Below the pieces are notes generated by a model. That model worked only from the letters and a program-made list of their open reading frames with translations, made no database searches and was not told the DNA's origin. A stretch of 64,000 nt of DNA from Linanthus parryae. Lineage: Eukaryota; Streptophyta; Magnoliopsida; Ericales; Polemoniaceae. Of this stretch, positions 10,645 through 21,014 are shown piece by piece (positions within the stretch are counted from its first letter, which is position 1; every line of letters starts with the position of its first letter). A program made the position numbers and the translations under genes. Location: positions 19,912,001 to 19,976,000 of the forward strand of contig JALGPY010000007.1 of NCBI GenBank assembly GCA_023055425.1. Reading direction: 5' to 3'.

Positions 10645-10781
10645 GGGCATCTCCAACCCTATGAGGGGATGGGGAAAACCATTTAAAAAGACTATTCATT
10701 CCCAACCCTATTGGGGGAGGGGGAGAGGCTGCTATGGGGATAATTTTTGTCTTGGGTGTGTGATGGTTAGGGGAAATTAAA
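10645..10781. mobile_element. Partial second copy of the Harbinger-like MITE
   Basis: It begins directly after the shared TAA with GGGCATCTCCAACCC and repeats the left-end order (GGGGGAGGGGGAG, then TGCTATGGGGATAA, then GATGGTTAGGGG), but no matching right terminus was found. Confidence 0.65.
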
Positions 10782-11228
10782 CACAATGGAACATTTCTTA
10801 TCAGTAGTGAATTGATGTACTAATAATAAGTTTGATATCAAATGGGGTGAATAATAAACATGAGGTAGGTGAAAAGAATGAGTACATGTATGCACAGAAG
10901 ATGAGCAAATGAGAGTAACATTTAGAGTGTCACCATTCCCAAATGTAATAGCATCTGATATTTATGCCCATGGTATGGTTTTAGTTGATGTATAGCATAA
11001 CTGTTGTTTGACATGGTGATTAGACACAGGTTCCATTTGGTCTAGATTTATATCTATAGCAACATTTAGCCCTTCCAGATCCATTTGGTCTAGGTCTAAA
11101 TGCCTGATAGGCAGTATGCAGTTCAGCTTGGCCAACACTAGCAAAAGTAGCCTTCTCAACCACAAAGCAAAAAATTGATTATATTGTTAATATAGGGAGC
11201 TGATACATATTCACATTGAATTCTAAAT
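10782..11228. other. Flank downstream of the AVT1-like pseudogene
   Basis: A 67-codon minus-strand frame (11165-10962) shows repeated phrases (DQMDLEG/DQMEPV) but matches no family I know. It could be remnant coding sequence or UTR. Confidence 0.3.
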
Positions 11229-11820
11229 TTACAACTTCTTTATAATCTCTAAAATCGAATCACGAGTACCAATAACTGCATGGAAGGTACTCGCGACCAA
11301 GATACCTCCTACCATAACCGTCTCAAATCGAAGTCTCTTGTAAATGCCGGAAATCTTCTAGTAGCACAAGCAAGGGATAATACTAACTGTAGTGACGACT
11401 ATAAAAGCCCCGGCCAGTGATATGAGGTCTATGAAAGAAGGGAAGAGCAACGCCACAAGTACCGTGCTCATAACCATTGTTGTTCTGACCAACAGGCTCG
11501 TCCTTGTAGTAGACGGAAGTCGTTTGTCAATAAGATGAATAATTGGTGTTACTGTGAGAGAGTATTTAGCTATGGGATTGACCAATGTGGTGTAAATCGC
11601 CACTCTTGAGCTTATCGATTCAATTAGAAGGTTTAAGGTTACCTGTGACTGTACATTCGAACCGAACATTAGGCATCCCATTACTGCCATTAACACGCTT
11701 GCAATCAGTGGCGGAGCCAGAAATCCATCGAGGGGGGGGGGGCACAATTTGGTTAGTATTTGTACTTATATTTAGATAAATATATACTAAGTATCAAACG
11801 AAAACAAATCAGCTTTCTGC

Positions 11821-11880
11821 CTCAGTTTGTAGAGCGCCCCCCTTGTCGATTCGGCCACGAGGGTTCGAACCATCTCGCGG
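11821..11880 (+). other. tRNA-like segment with A- and B-box look-alikes
   Basis: CTCAGTTTGTAGAGCG resembles a tRNA D-arm/A box, and GGTTCGAACC (11862-11871) is a perfect B-box core about 35 bp further on. There is no acceptor stem, so it is not a tRNA gene. It may be a SINE-like or tRNA-derived piece within the hAT MITE. Confidence 0.5.
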
Positions 11881-12013
11881 ACGTTTAAATTTTTGTCTTG
11901 CAACTTTTTGAAAAAAAAATTGAAACCATACGAGCTGAGACTCGAACCGTAGTAATTGAAACCATACGAGCTGAGATTCGAACCGTAGTACGTATAGTCA
12001 TTCGCTGATGCAT

Positions 12014-12482
12014 TGAAGGGCAGGAAGGATCTAACATGCTCAGATCAACAACATGAACTAAAGCGGAATATTCATGTGTTTACCTTGTCTTCCTAAGCTC
12101 CTTAGTGCAGCGGATGATCGGTTTGTTGCTTGCTTTCACGTGCCTGCTCCTTGATCTTGCTCCCACCAATCGAGTGCGAATCTCGAGGACGAACACTGAT
12201 TTCCACACCACGTTCCACCTCCTTGGATGAAGTTGGAGAGAGACTAGGGTTCTCTACAACTAGTATGAATCTAGACAGAGAGACTTTTCTGTATGGAATA
12301 GCAATATAATATGTAGGAGGCTGCCTCCTTATATAGGCATAACTTCTCCTAAGTTTGCACATAAACCCCTAGGGTTTGAGCCTTAGCTACTAACCCCTCT
12401 AGTTTATGTATTAGTGCAACTAACCCCATAAGGTTATGTTAATTGCATTGGGCACCCCACATGGGCGCACCAATTGCTAACA
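12014..12482 (-). repeat. 3' LTR of the copia element
   Basis: 469 bp, bounded TG...CA, apparently identical to the LTR at 19525-19993 by direct reading. A minus-strand TATA-like CCTATATAAG lies at 12328-12337, beside a near-palindromic GGAGGCTGCCTCC. Confidence 0.95.
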
Positions 12483-12495
12483 TCTCCCACTCGCA
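12483..12495 (-). other. Copia polypurine tract
   Basis: On the minus strand GAGTGGGAGA abuts the 3' LTR start (TGTTAGC), the expected plus-strand priming site. Confidence 0.8.
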
Positions 12496-12602
12496 CAGTG
12501 GGGTTGCACAATTCATCCAGTCTCCATCAATCTCCAACTTTCTATCATCTACAAAAGAGTATTGTGTGGCCGTGGCGTGTGACCGGTGAGAGTACCTGCA
12601 TT

Positions 12603-12706
12603 TCGGGAGATCCGTACACCAAACTCGTATAGCCAGCATGGGAAGGCACCCTCTCGGGAGATCCACATACCAAACTCGTATAGCCAGCGCAGGAAGGCAC
12701 CCTTAA
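12603..12706. repeat. Tandem duplication in the copia 3' non-coding region
   Basis: Two adjacent units of about 52 bp share CGGGAGATCC, CCAAACTCGTATAGCCAGC and GGAAGGCACCCT with few differences. The 12496-13763 stretch around it, between the gag-pol stop and the polypurine tract, shows only short unrecognised frames. Confidence 0.75.
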
Positions 12707-13763
12707 AACATAAAACAGTGATAATGCTCTCCGTAACTCTCGTATCCCCCAGATTCCTCCGATTGTCATCTCGTGGATCATGAGCACCTGCCTTGTCCCG
12801 AAGGCCATGCTCCAATGAGTCCACATCTCCTTTATATTTTCATATCCTACACGATCCCATAAGATCTTGCAGGTGGGCCCAATGAAGATAATAAAGAGCG
12901 ATGCAACGAGAATCTTTCCTTACATACATGTGTCACTCAGATTCGGCTCAGCTGCTTTCCCAGCAGTGTCCGGAAGGCCGAATCATCCATAGCCGTAAGG
13001 TGTCACGCCAAAGTAGCACCACCGACCCGTCTCCTCATGACACAGACGTAAGTACAAAGGGTATACAGTGTCGATCATCCTCATACGATCGACGAGGCTC
13101 ACACGATGAGGAATCCCAGGGACTAATTCTACTCATCACCTCATGGTCACTCATAAGCGCGCATTATTCAAGGGGAAATATGCGCCATAGTGTTTACACT
13201 CTGATGAGAGCGCATGTCTTATCCTTGCAAAGGACCACTATGCAGATGTCTATCCGGTAGCCCTTATGGCCACCAGCCCGAGTGCTGCCATGTCACACGG
13301 TTGTGATCATTTATCAGCTCTCGCATCTGGCTTCTTCTACACAGACTATACATGGTTCGGGGTAGCAACCATGTTCGATTGGCCATAACCGATCTCATCT
13401 TGGAACTTATTTCCAATGCGACATTTGGATCCGTCTGACAGGCTCCTAGCACTACTGATAGACTTCAAGCTCTTATCATAGGCCATATGCTCATATGAAG
13501 AAGGCATATCATATCATATCGTAGGCCTTCAGCGCTTATCTGGATTCCGTCTCATCTTCCGCCACACCCAGACATATCCAGGATACTGCGAAGGCAGTTG
13601 CTCGTGTGAGTGAGCCAACTTAGTGTCTGTGTGACATGCTCTAAGCTAGTACAGGAAATGTAACATATCATACACGTATCAAAATAACATGTAGCATAAA
13701 TAGACAAATCCATTCCTAATATCCAATCAATCAATGTCTCAAAATGTTTAATCAGTCTCACAT

Positions 13764-16700
13764 CTAGTTCCATTTGCCTAACCCTATATTCCTAGTATGA
13801 CCAACAAAAGTAGCCTTAAGAAGAGGCTTGGTCATTGGATCAGCTAACATCTGATTCGTAGGAATATGCTCTAGAGTGATATCTCCCTTAGCTACTACTT
13901 CCCTAATGAAGTGGTACTTTATCTCAATATGTTTGGCCTTGCTGTGGTATTTCGGATCTTTAGCACAAGCTATGGCCGACATACTATCACAACGAAGCGT
14001 TACTGGTCTTGGTTCGTCAACCGCTCCTAAGCTGACCAGAAATCTCTTCAGCCAAACACTCTCCTGCGCTGCCGCGGAGCAGGCAACGTATTCAGCTTCC
14101 ATGGTTGATAAGGCAGTGCAAGTCTGCTTGCTACTGTGCCATGTGATGGCTCCTCCACCCAGCATGAAGACGTAGCCTGAGGTCGATTTACGTGCGTCTA
14201 GGTCCCCACCCCAGTCAGCATCACTGTAGCCAATGAGCCTGAGCTCAGAGCCTCGGTAGCATAACACGTAATCCTTAGTCCCTTTGAGATATCGGAGAAT
14301 CCTCTTAACAGCCTTCCAGTGTCCAACACCGGGATCAGACTGATATCTGCTAACTAAACCGACAGCATGACATATGTCGGGCCTTGTACACATCATTGCG
14401 TACATTAAACTTCCGACAGCACTTGCATAGGGTACTTTGGCCATCTGGTCTCTCTCGTGTTGGGTCTTGGGACACATTTCAAGGCTGAGTTTCTCGCCAT
14501 GTGCAATGGGAGTCTCGAATGGCTTAGAGTCCATCATCTGGAACCGTTCAAGTATCTTCTTGATGTATGTCTCTTGAGACAAGCCAAGAAGTCTCTTCGA
14601 GCGGTTCCTTAGGATCTTTATCCCAAGGATGTAACTCGCTTCTCCAATATCCTTCATTGAAAAACGAGAGGATAACCACCCTTTGGTAGTTCCGAGCATT
14701 CCTTTATCATTGCTGGCTAGTAGTATGTCATCTACATATAATGACAGTATCATGAACTTCTTTCCGGAACGTCTGACATACACACAGTGGTCTTCATCTA
14801 CCATTGTGAAGCCATATGCCACAATGTCTTGATGAAACTTCAAATACCACTGTCTTGAGGACTGCTTCAGTCCATATATGGACTTAATCAGTTTGCACAC
14901 TTTGTGCTCTTGACCTTTCTTCTCAAAACCTTCCGGTTGAGCCATATAGATCTCCTCATCTAGTTCTCCATTGAGAAATGCAGTCTTAACATCCATTTGA
15001 TGTAGTTCCAAGTCCATGCTAGCCACTATTGCAAGTATAAGACGAATGGAGGCAATTCTCACAACCGGTGAGAACGTCTCCTCGTAATCCACACCCTGTT
15101 GTTGGGTGTAGCCTTTCGCCACTAGCCGGGCCTTATGCCTCTCAACGCTTCCGTCTGCCTTCCTTTTGACCTTGAAAACCCATTTGTTTCCAATGGCCCT
15201 ACGTCCAGGAGGCAAGTCAACTAAATCCCAAACATGATTGGTTTTCATTGACTCCAGTTCTTCTTGTAAAGCAATGTTCCATTCTTTCTTGTCAGGGGAT
15301 GAGAGAGCTTCAGACAATGTCCTTGGTTCATCATCTTCTTGCGTGGTGACCATCATGGCCTCCCCTTCGATGTCAAATCGTCGACGGGGTACGCTCCCAC
15401 GAGCGCTCCTACGCAAAGAGGGTTCTTCTTCAGCTTCATCATCATATATGATGGGCTGCTCACTAGGCAAGTCACTCCCACTGTTCTGAAGATCCATAGG
15501 GACTGTTCCCTGTAGGTCTGTAGAGAACTGAGTGTCATCCAGTGGTTCCTCTTCTTCGTAGAGAATGCCATCTCCACGTGCTTCTCCCTGACTAGGAAAA
15601 TCTCTCTCGAGAAATTCTACATCTCGCGATTCCATCTCCGTTAGAATACCATCCGGCTGTTGCGCTATGAATACGTAACCCTTAGAGTGCTCAGAGTACC
15701 GTATGAAGATGCACTTCTTTCCTCTAGCACCCAACTTCCCATGGACATGGGAGACGTTACGTACATAGGCGGCCGACCCCCATGGCCTAAGGTGACCCAA
15801 TTCGGGTTGCCTTTTGGTCCACATCTCGTAAGGGGTTGTGGCTACAGACTTGGTGGGCACACGGTTCAGTATGTATGTGGCTGTCATCAATGCATCTCCC
15901 CAATAGGAGATAGGCAGATTCGCATTTGCCATCATACTACGAACCATCTCTAACAGTGTTCTATTCCTTCTTTCCGCTACACCATTTTGCTGCGGTGTGA
16001 AGGGAATAGTCAACTGCCTCACTATTCCTTTAGTCTCACAGAGCTCCTTAAATTGCTCAGATAGATATTCACGCCCTCGATCTGTCCTAAGAGCCTTAAC
16101 TCTTTTGTCCAGTTGGTTCTCTACCTCTTGCAGAAATTTTCTGAAGCACCCTAGCGCTTCAGATTTATGTGCCATCAAATACACATAACCAAAACGAGTG
16201 TGATCATCTATGAATGTGATGAAATAGCGAGCACCATGTCTAGCTCTAACATTCAATGGACCGCAAACATCAGAATGAATAAGTTGTAAAGGCTCAGTAG
16301 CCCTTACTGCTTTACCGAACGGTTTGCGTTTAGCTTTTCCTGCAAGACAAGACTCACATACAGGTAATGATATCTTGGGCATATCTCCAAGTAGGCCTGC
16401 CTTAGCCAGCCTGTTCATCCTGTCCTGTCCTATATGTCCCAATCTAGCATGCCATCTAGTGGCATCATCATCACTAGAAGATGTAATATATGAACGAGAA
16501 TCATAAACATCATCAATGCTAGAACCAACAATGTCTAAATAAAATAAACCACGAGAAATATAACCAGTACCAAAACATGAGTTGCCAACAAACAGTTTGG
16601 CAAAACTACCCTCAAAAACAAGTCTAAAATCCAAATCCAAAAGTCTAGAAACTGAAACTAAGTTCTTGCGTGCATCAGGAGCGTATAAAACGTCATGAAG

Positions 16701-17792
16701 AACAAGCGTCTTTCCAGACTTCATCTTCAGCTGATATGTGCCAATGCCCACCACATCAACGAAAGAGTTGTTCCCCATGTACACTCTTCTACTGCCCACT
16801 GGTACTCGCCTATAATCCGTGCACGCGTCTCGGTCACATGCTAGGTGGTCACTCGCACCTGAATCCAATACCCACACATTAGGGGAATCAGCAATATAAA
16901 CTTGACTTATAACATAACAGTCAGAGTTTGGATTATAGTGTACCTTTGGCTCGGCGCAGTCACGAGCAAAGTGGCCATATGCCTGGCAGTTATAGCACAT
17001 AACTTGTCTCATATCCCTCTTGGACCTCTTCCACATTTGGCGCTTACTGATCTTGCGGCATGGGCCCATGTGGCCTCCACTCTCGTGCTCTACGATGACT
17101 TCCTGACCCTTTGGCACATATGCCATGGGAGGGCTCTCTACCTGCGATGGTGGACTAGAAGTTCTGGCAAATTCCAGTCTCTTTTCCTCAAACAATAAAT
17201 ATCGCTTTGCATCATCAAATGTCTTAATGTCATCTGATCCTTGCAACACTTTTCTCACGGAATCCCATGAATTTGGTAGAGACATTCTCACAGCCTTTAG
17301 CTGTCTCTCATCGGATACATCATGCCCAGAGTTTATAAGCTCAGTAATATAGAACGATAAAGTCTTTAGGTGCGTATCCATAGAGACATTATCTTCCTTC
17401 ACCGTGGAAGTGAGCATCATCCATAGACATGTCTTTTGGAATTCGTCTGCAGTTCCGTACAGTCCTAGAATGTCTTCCCAGAGCTTCTTTGCATAATCAA
17501 TCACAATTGACTCTAGGAGATCAGTCCTCACTAGATCCATCAATTCTAGACATGCTTTCTTGTCATCAACTTCCCATTTCTGGTAAGCCTCAAGATCACG
17601 TCTATATGCATCAGTTGGGCCGCCCGGTGGTACCCATGGCTCCATCTTTGCCATATGCAAATGATCAGACAGTTCTAGCTCAATCATGCGACATATCGCA
17701 CTTCTGTACCATGCACGGAAGTTGTCTCCCTTTAGAATTATAGCAGATTTAGGAAATAGATTCGTGTTCATCGTGACTGAAAAACGAGACAA
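13764..17792 (-). CDS. Copia gag-pol polyprotein
   Basis: A single 1342-codon frame. Order: gag (residues 1 to about 250), zinc knuckle CYNCQAYGHFARDC (about 264-278), aspartic protease (DSGASDH, about 310), HHCC integrase finger (HARLGH to CESCLAGKAKRKPF, about 447-485), and the integrase core with its acidic triad regions (HSDVCGP near 507, RTDRGRE near 567, NGVAERRNRT near 600). Then reverse transcriptase (YVDDILLA, about 1018) and RNase H (YSDADWGGD, about 1188, and STMEAEYVA). Integrase before RT defines Ty1/copia. All signature motifs are intact and there is no stop or frameshift, so the product could be functional. The start follows the family gag N-terminus (LKGDNFRAWY). Confidence 0.96.
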   Translation of the reverse strand: MSRFSVTMNTNLFPKSAIILKGDNFRAWYRSAICRMIELELSDHLHMAKMEPWVPPGGPTDAYRRDLEAYQKWEVDDKKACLELMDLVRTDLLESIVIDYAKKLWEDILGLYGTADEFQKTCLWMMLTSTVKEDNVSMDTHLKTLSFYITELINSGHDVSDERQLKAVRMSLPNSWDSVRKVLQGSDDIKTFDDAKRYLLFEEKRLEFARTSSPPSQVESPPMAYVPKGQEVIVEHESGGHMGPCRKISKRQMWKRSKRDMRQVMCYNCQAYGHFARDCAEPKVHYNPNSDCYVISQVYIADSPNVWVLDSGASDHLACDRDACTDYRRVPVGSRRVYMGNNSFVDVVGIGTYQLKMKSGKTLVLHDVLYAPDARKNLVSVSRLLDLDFRLVFEGSFAKLFVGNSCFGTGYISRGLFYLDIVGSSIDDVYDSRSYITSSSDDDATRWHARLGHIGQDRMNRLAKAGLLGDMPKISLPVCESCLAGKAKRKPFGKAVRATEPLQLIHSDVCGPLNVRARHGARYFITFIDDHTRFGYVYLMAHKSEALGCFRKFLQEVENQLDKRVKALRTDRGREYLSEQFKELCETKGIVRQLTIPFTPQQNGVAERRNRTLLEMVRSMMANANLPISYWGDALMTATYILNRVPTKSVATTPYEMWTKRQPELGHLRPWGSAAYVRNVSHVHGKLGARGKKCIFIRYSEHSKGYVFIAQQPDGILTEMESRDVEFLERDFPSQGEARGDGILYEEEEPLDDTQFSTDLQGTVPMDLQNSGSDLPSEQPIIYDDEAEEEPSLRRSARGSVPRRRFDIEGEAMMVTTQEDDEPRTLSEALSSPDKKEWNIALQEELESMKTNHVWDLVDLPPGRRAIGNKWVFKVKRKADGSVERHKARLVAKGYTQQQGVDYEETFSPVVRIASIRLILAIVASMDLELHQMDVKTAFLNGELDEEIYMAQPEGFEKKGQEHKVCKLIKSIYGLKQSSRQWYLKFHQDIVAYGFTMVDEDHCVYVRRSGKKFMILSLYVDDILLASNDKGMLGTTKGWLSSRFSMKDIGEASYILGIKILRNRSKRLLGLSQETYIKKILERFQMMDSKPFETPIAHGEKLSLEMCPKTQHERDQMAKVPYASAVGSLMYAMMCTRPDICHAVGLVSRYQSDPGVGHWKAVKRILRYLKGTKDYVLCYRGSELRLIGYSDADWGGDLDARKSTSGYVFMLGGGAITWHSSKQTCTALSTMEAEYVACSAAAQESVWLKRFLVSLGAVDEPRPVTLRCDSMSAIACAKDPKYHSKAKHIEIKYHFIREVVAKGDITLEHIPTNQMLADPMTKPLLKATFVGHTRNIGLGKWN

Positions 17793-19505
17793 AATGGATA
17801 TTAGTTACTAGCTTTGCCTTAGCTCCTAAGTAACATGTGACATCGATTAATTTCAATAGTTCCTCACAAGGACTCCACCAAAACCTAGCGTATATCCTAG
17901 GAATCAAATCTCATCACTTGTGATTTCCTACCAATTTTAATCATGTCATCATGTGAGCTCTTTTGTTTTAGTTCTTTAGCATGCGAGGTTAAACATATAT
18001 ATCCAATCACACGCAGTTATAACATAAAACAAGCACAAGCATAAATAAATATGCAATGGATGTGGCCCCTAAGGTGCACTCCCACTATTGAGAGCACTTC
18101 TTGAGCAAGTCCTGAACTCCATCTCACGCCATCTCGCCTACTTGAGGACTCCAAGCTTGAGGCTCCATTAGACCGTCTAATTGCTCCATGCACCTTGCGC
18201 CATAGCTTTTGGTTTGGCCACCTCTCTTGAAGCTTCTATCTTCAATCTCTACTAACTATCTTATTTCTAATAAGAAGTAACCTCATAGAGGCGAGTGGAT
18301 GAGAAGAGAAGACACTAGAGTATAGAGAGGCACGACACGCAGGCCGTATTTTGATTACATATTCAAAAACCAAAACCAAAACCAAAATATAAAACATCTA
18401 TGCCACATCCATGCACCAAACACATCCATTCAACCCACAACAGCATGTATAACAATATAATAAACATACTGGAATTTTCTGGAAATTTCCGGAATTAAGC
18501 AATAATTACTGGAAATTAATAAGCAATAATCTAATCGACTAAAAAGATCGAAAATTGCTCCCTACCACTTAGGGTCTCACCACCTATGGCAAAACGTAGG
18601 GAAAATTGACCTAAGTCTCCAGAAAAAATTTGGGCTCAAAACAGTGTGTTTAAGGTCGTCAAACTGCCTTGGGAAGTGTGCTAAACACTAATTAATTAAT
18701 CTGGAAATTACTAAAATTTTCCGTCGCTCCAAAAATTATGAAAAAATACCCATAAAATAGGAAATTTAATTTGGAGTCCCTAGGAAAAAACCGGACGAAA
18801 AATGACGGCGGGAGGAGGCCGCACGCGCCCTCACGCGCCGCCGCGCGTGGGCGCGTCCGCCTCCGCCACGCGCTGACGTCGGCCATGTGCCACGTCAGCA
18901 TGCCACGTGGCATGCCACGTCAGCACCTATGCTGACGTCAGCTGCCACGTCATCCCGCCACGTCATCGCCGCGTCAGCTGCCACGTCAGCTGACACGTGG
19001 CTGCCACGTCATCGCCACGTCAGCCTCTTGCTGACGTGGCACCGCCACGTCATCTGCCACGTCAGCCCTAGGGCCACGTCAGCAGCCGCCGCCAGCCCTT
19101 GGGCGCGTGCGGCGCGTGACGGCGCGTGGCCGCGCGTGGGGGCGGCGTCGGTGGCGCGTGAAGCCCACGCGCCGCCTTCCCGTGCTCCGATCGCGACGAG
19201 AAAAATTTTTCCCGTGATCGTCTCTTCGTCCTGATCCCGATTATGTGGTCAAAATCCAATTTTAACAAGTTTTTGAAAACCGTGTTCTAATTATTGGATC
19301 TAGCAGTCCAGATTAATACTGTTCCGAAACTTTGAAAATTCATAACTAATTCACCGTAAATCCAAAAAATATAAAATTTATATATCTGGAATCCTCGTGA
19401 AAAACCCTACCTAACCATATAGGTTTCGTCTACTGGTTATGAAAATTCAGAAACGCGATTTTTAATAACAGTTTCGGGAACGCTTATCGAGGCACGAAAA
19501 GTAAG
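17793..19505 (-). other. Copia 5' leader, non-coding
   Basis: About 1.7 kb separates the primer-binding site from the gag start, which is long for copia. No credible coding frame is seen. It contains a GC-rich block (18790-19195) with the ACGT-motif array described separately. Confidence 0.75.
18873..19082. repeat. Array of about 15 ACGT-core motifs
   Basis: In about 210 bp the motifs GCCACGTCA, GCTGACGTCA, GCCACGTGGC and CTGACGTGGC recur roughly every 14 bp. ACGT cores flanked this way are the known targets of plant bZIP proteins (C-box, G-box, as-1-like sites). The spacing is irregular and the array lies in the leader of the copia element. Confidence 0.8.
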
Positions 19506-19523
19506 CCTATGGCTCTGATACCA
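19506..19523 (-). other. Copia primer-binding site (initiator tRNA-Met)
   Basis: The minus strand reads TTGGTATCAGAGCCATAGG directly after the 5' LTR; TGGTATCAGAGC is the usual plant retrotransposon site complementary to the initiator tRNA-Met 3' end. Confidence 0.93.
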
Positions 19524-19524
19524 A

Positions 19525-19993
19525 TGAAGGGCAGGAAGGATCTAACATGCTCAGATCAACAACATGAACTAAAGCGGAATATTCATGTGTTTACCTTGTC
19601 TTCCTAAGCTCCTTAGTGCAGCGGATGATCGGTTTGTTGCTTGCTTTCACGTGCCTGCTCCTTGATCTTGCTCCCACCAATCGAGTGCGAATCTCGAGGA
19701 CGAACACTGATTTCCACACCACGTTCCACCTCCTTGGATGAAGTTGGAGAGAGACTAGGGTTCTCTACAACTAGTATGAATCTAGACAGAGAGACTTTTC
19801 TGTATGGAATAGCAATATAATATGTAGGAGGCTGCCTCCTTATATAGGCATAACTTCTCCTAAGTTTGCACATAAACCCCTAGGGTTTGAGCCTTAGCTA
19901 CTAACCCCTCTAGTTTATGTATTAGTGCAACTAACCCCATAAGGTTATGTTAATTGCATTGGGCACCCCACATGGGCGCACCAATTGCTAACA
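19525..19993 (-). promoter_or_regulatory. 5' LTR / promoter of the copia element
   Basis: 469 bp, bounded TG...CA. TATA-like CCTATATAAG on the minus strand at 19839-19848 would direct transcription toward gag-pol. It appears identical to the 3' LTR. Confidence 0.92.
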
Positions 19994-20204
19994 TGCATTT
20001 TACCAACTGCGCTGGGCGCAACATTTAGAAGAGGGGGGGGGGGGGGGGGGGGGCACGTGCCCCCTCGTGCCCCTACATGGCTTCGCCCCTGCTTGCAATT
20101 GGGAAAAATAGAAAGCTCAGCTTCAGACCTGAGAAAAAACACCAACACATGCAAAAAGCTTAATTAGTGATTGCTTCAAAACAAAAAAATGACTTTTAAC
20201 ATGC

Positions 20205-20305
20205 TCAACACCATCTTGACTTTTATCACTATTCACTAAGTCACTTTGACCCGGTAATTTAGATAGCAAAAATGATTCAATTTTTTTTATAGTGATGTAG
20301 ATTAA
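20205..20305. mobile_element. Fragment of the Stowaway MITE family
   Basis: The sequence from CTTGACTTTTATCACTATTCAC through GTCACTTTGACCCGG to TAGTGATGTAGA matches one half of the 258-bp family; the other half is missing. It lies in an intron-like part of the AVT1-like pseudogene. Confidence 0.7.
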
Positions 20306-20757
20306 ATGTACGTTTGGAAAATATTTCTGGTTAGATATAGAAATGTAAAAGATCGGAAAGAGTGGATGGGCACTGTAACTACCGGCGTATATGCTGAGAG
20401 CCCTTGAAAGTCCGGTCCAACTAATTGGTTCCATGTTTCCACGAAAGCCAACGCCATCGAATGCACCAACCCAAATGACGGATACGATGACTACGACAGA
20501 AACCAAAACTCCGCTTGCTGACACGTACGGTAGAAGACTCATTTTCTTGAGCAAGACTGTTGGCATTATGACCGTGGCGATTACAACGATAAACATTTGC
20601 TTCCCTTCAATTGATGATCCAAAAATATTCAACCTGCATCTGGAAATAACTTGTGGGAATTGTCTCCAAGCATGATTAGGTAAATTGTTGCTCCAGTGTA
20701 GAGCTTCACGTAGACGAAAAGCGACACTAGGAATCTCCCACTTTTCCCAAACGCGTA

Positions 20758-21014
20758 CCACTCTGTCTCTGCTCTTTCTACTCAATTTGACTTTTGCAAC
20801 TATTCACTTGGTCACTTTGACCTGTTGATTTGAATAGCAAACCGATGCAATTTTCCGATAATTTTTCATGGTCTTGTAGAGTAAAAGTTTCTTTATAATA
20901 CGGTTAAAAAATTATCAAAAAATCGTATTATTTTGCTATCCAAATCACCCAGGCAAAATGACCCAGATACGAGTCAAAAAATCAGTTTGGGTAGAAAGAG
21001 CAGAGACAGAGTGG
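20758..21014. mobile_element. Stowaway-type MITE, copy 2, inside a pseudogene exon
   Basis: 257 bp with terminal inverted repeats CCACTCTGTCTCTGCTC and its complement, flanked by TA (20756-20757, 21015-21016). Excision to one TA rejoins codons for GEY and AFG of the AVT1-like gene, so the target was coding sequence. Confidence 0.92.

Larger units (their letters stand above)
12014..19993 (-). mobile_element. Complete Ty1/copia LTR retrotransposon
   Basis: A 7980-bp element in minus orientation: 5' LTR 19525-19993, primer-binding site, long leader, gag-pol frame 17792-13764, polypurine tract, 3' LTR 12014-12482. A perfect 5-bp target duplication TGCAT flanks it (12009-12013, 19994-19998). The LTRs look identical and the polyprotein is unbroken, so the insertion is recent and the copy may be autonomous. 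It sits inside an hAT MITE, itself inside the AVT1-like pseudogene. Confidence 0.96.
11706..20091. mobile_element. hAT-type MITE split by a copia element
   Basis: Terminal inverted repeats CAGTGGCGGAGCC (11706) and the complement of CAGGGGCGAAGCC (ending 20091) are flanked by a perfect 8-bp duplication CTTGCAAT (11698-11705 and 20092-20099), diagnostic of hAT transposition. Removing the element and one duplication restores the AVT1-like coding frame around SVLMAVMGCLMFG. Without the copia insertion it would be only about 400 bp. Long G/C runs lie just inside both ends. Confidence 0.9.

Noticed and set aside
10454..10786. 110-codon proline-rich minus frame
   Set aside because: It is just the translation of the G-rich MITE repeats.
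12102..12362. 86-codon minus frame, repeated identically at 19613-19873
   Set aside because: It lies in both LTRs; it is duplicated because the LTRs are, and it resembles no protein.
18873..19082. CRISPR-like repeat array
   Set aside because: Irregular 9-10-bp motifs without defined repeats and spacers, in a plant retrotransposon leader.
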